Assembly (NCBI GenBank): GCA_023447015.1
Contig: JAEXPG010000196.1
Location: 1-6,525 of the forward strand
DNA: 6,525 nt
Reading direction: 5' to 3'
Source: Verrucomicrobiota bacterium
Lineage (GTDB): Bacteria; Verrucomicrobiota; Verrucomicrobiia; Opitutales; Opitutaceae
Shown: positions 6,287 through 6,525 of the stretch, in pieces
Position numbering within the stretch: position 1 is the first letter of the stretch
How the letters are laid out: every line of letters starts with the position of its first letter
Translations under genes and position numbers: made by a program
The notes under the pieces: model-generated
The model's input: only the letters and a program-made list of their open reading frames with translations
Database searches by the model: none
Told to the model about the DNA's origin: nothing

Positions 6287-6525
6287 ATGGCAAAACACCG
6301 CCCCACCGGCTCCCGCCGGCCGCAGCCCGGCGCGGCGCCGAACCCGACGCCCGCCGCCGCGGCCATGTCGTCGGCGACACCGGCGATTCCCGCCGACGGC
6401 GACGCCGCCCCGCCATCGCCTGCCGCCACCGCGGACCGGCGGCCGCTCTGGTTGGGCGCGCTGCTCTTTCTTGCGGTGCTCGGCGTGTTCCTGCCCGCGT
6501 TGCGGCACGACTTCATCACCTACGA
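6287..6525 (+). CDS. N-terminus of a membrane protein, probably TPR/TMTC-like, cut by window end
   Basis: Only 79 codons are present and the reading frame is still open at the last base. Residues 1-53 are Ala/Pro-rich, low in complexity and polar, with several Arg and Lys, so they probably stay in the cytoplasm. Residues about 54-71 form one hydrophobic helix (LWLGALLFLAVLGVFLPAL). It ends in LRHDFITY, which resembles the start of multi-pass bacterial proteins with tetratricopeptide repeats, where a hydrophobic first helix is followed by an F-[IV]-x-[YW]-D-D type segment; the D/E expected next falls at the truncation. This family guess is tentative. The start ATG lies 93 bases after the rsmH stop and no ribosome binding site is seen; another ATG at 6246 is in a different frame whose translation is not protein-like. 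Confidence 0.6.
   Translation, partial: MAKHRPTGSRRPQPGAAPNPTPAAAAMSSATPAIPADGDAAPPSPAATADRRPLWLGALLFLAVLGVFLPALRHDFITY

Noticed and set aside
1401..6519. Several long minus-strand open frames
   Set aside because: They are antisense to well-supported genes and translate to Val/Ala/Gly/Glu/Asp-rich sequence without domains, as expected opposite C-ending codons.

Overview
The window is very GC-rich bacterial DNA with four complete genes and one 3'-truncated gene, all on the + strand. No tRNA, rRNA, CRISPR array, insertion sequence or transposase is visible. Weak or absent Shine-Dalgarno sequences, a secreted DNRLRE-like protein, a divergent long RsmH and the start of a probable TPR-type membrane protein suggest a Verrucomicrobiota member, possibly Opitutaceae. 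That placement is an inference from gene style, not from a marker gene.

Layout: 1-162 is a leader with inverted repeats. 163-1404 encodes a secreted two-domain beta-sandwich/DNRLRE-like protein. 1405-1718 is non-coding and holds strong hairpins. 1719-3227 encodes a protein with two tandem CBM21-like (glycogen/starch-binding type) modules fused to a complete endonuclease/exonuclease/phosphatase (EEP) domain. 3290-4930 encodes a two-repeat phospholipase D (PLD) superfamily protein with an N-terminal domain I do not recognise. 4931-5122 is a gap with four consecutive predicted hairpins. 5123-6193 encodes RsmH, a 16S rRNA m4C1402 methyltransferase, in a long form with a basic N-terminal extension. 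6287 to the window end is the N-terminus of a membrane protein.

The most interesting part is the 1719-4930 pair. Two different metal-dependent or covalent phosphoesterase folds (EEP and PLD) sit 62 bases apart on the same strand. Both lack a signal peptide and are rich in cysteine, so both are probably cytoplasmic. The first carries tandem modules whose signature is best known from glycogen-targeting subunits of eukaryotic protein phosphatase 1 and from fungal glucoamylases. A plausible reading is a pair of phosphodiesterases brought to an intracellular glucan, acting on a phosphodiester, lipid or nucleic-acid substrate. The substrate cannot be read from the sequence. The flanking genes (secreted protein, RsmH, membrane protein) have no evident link to this pair.
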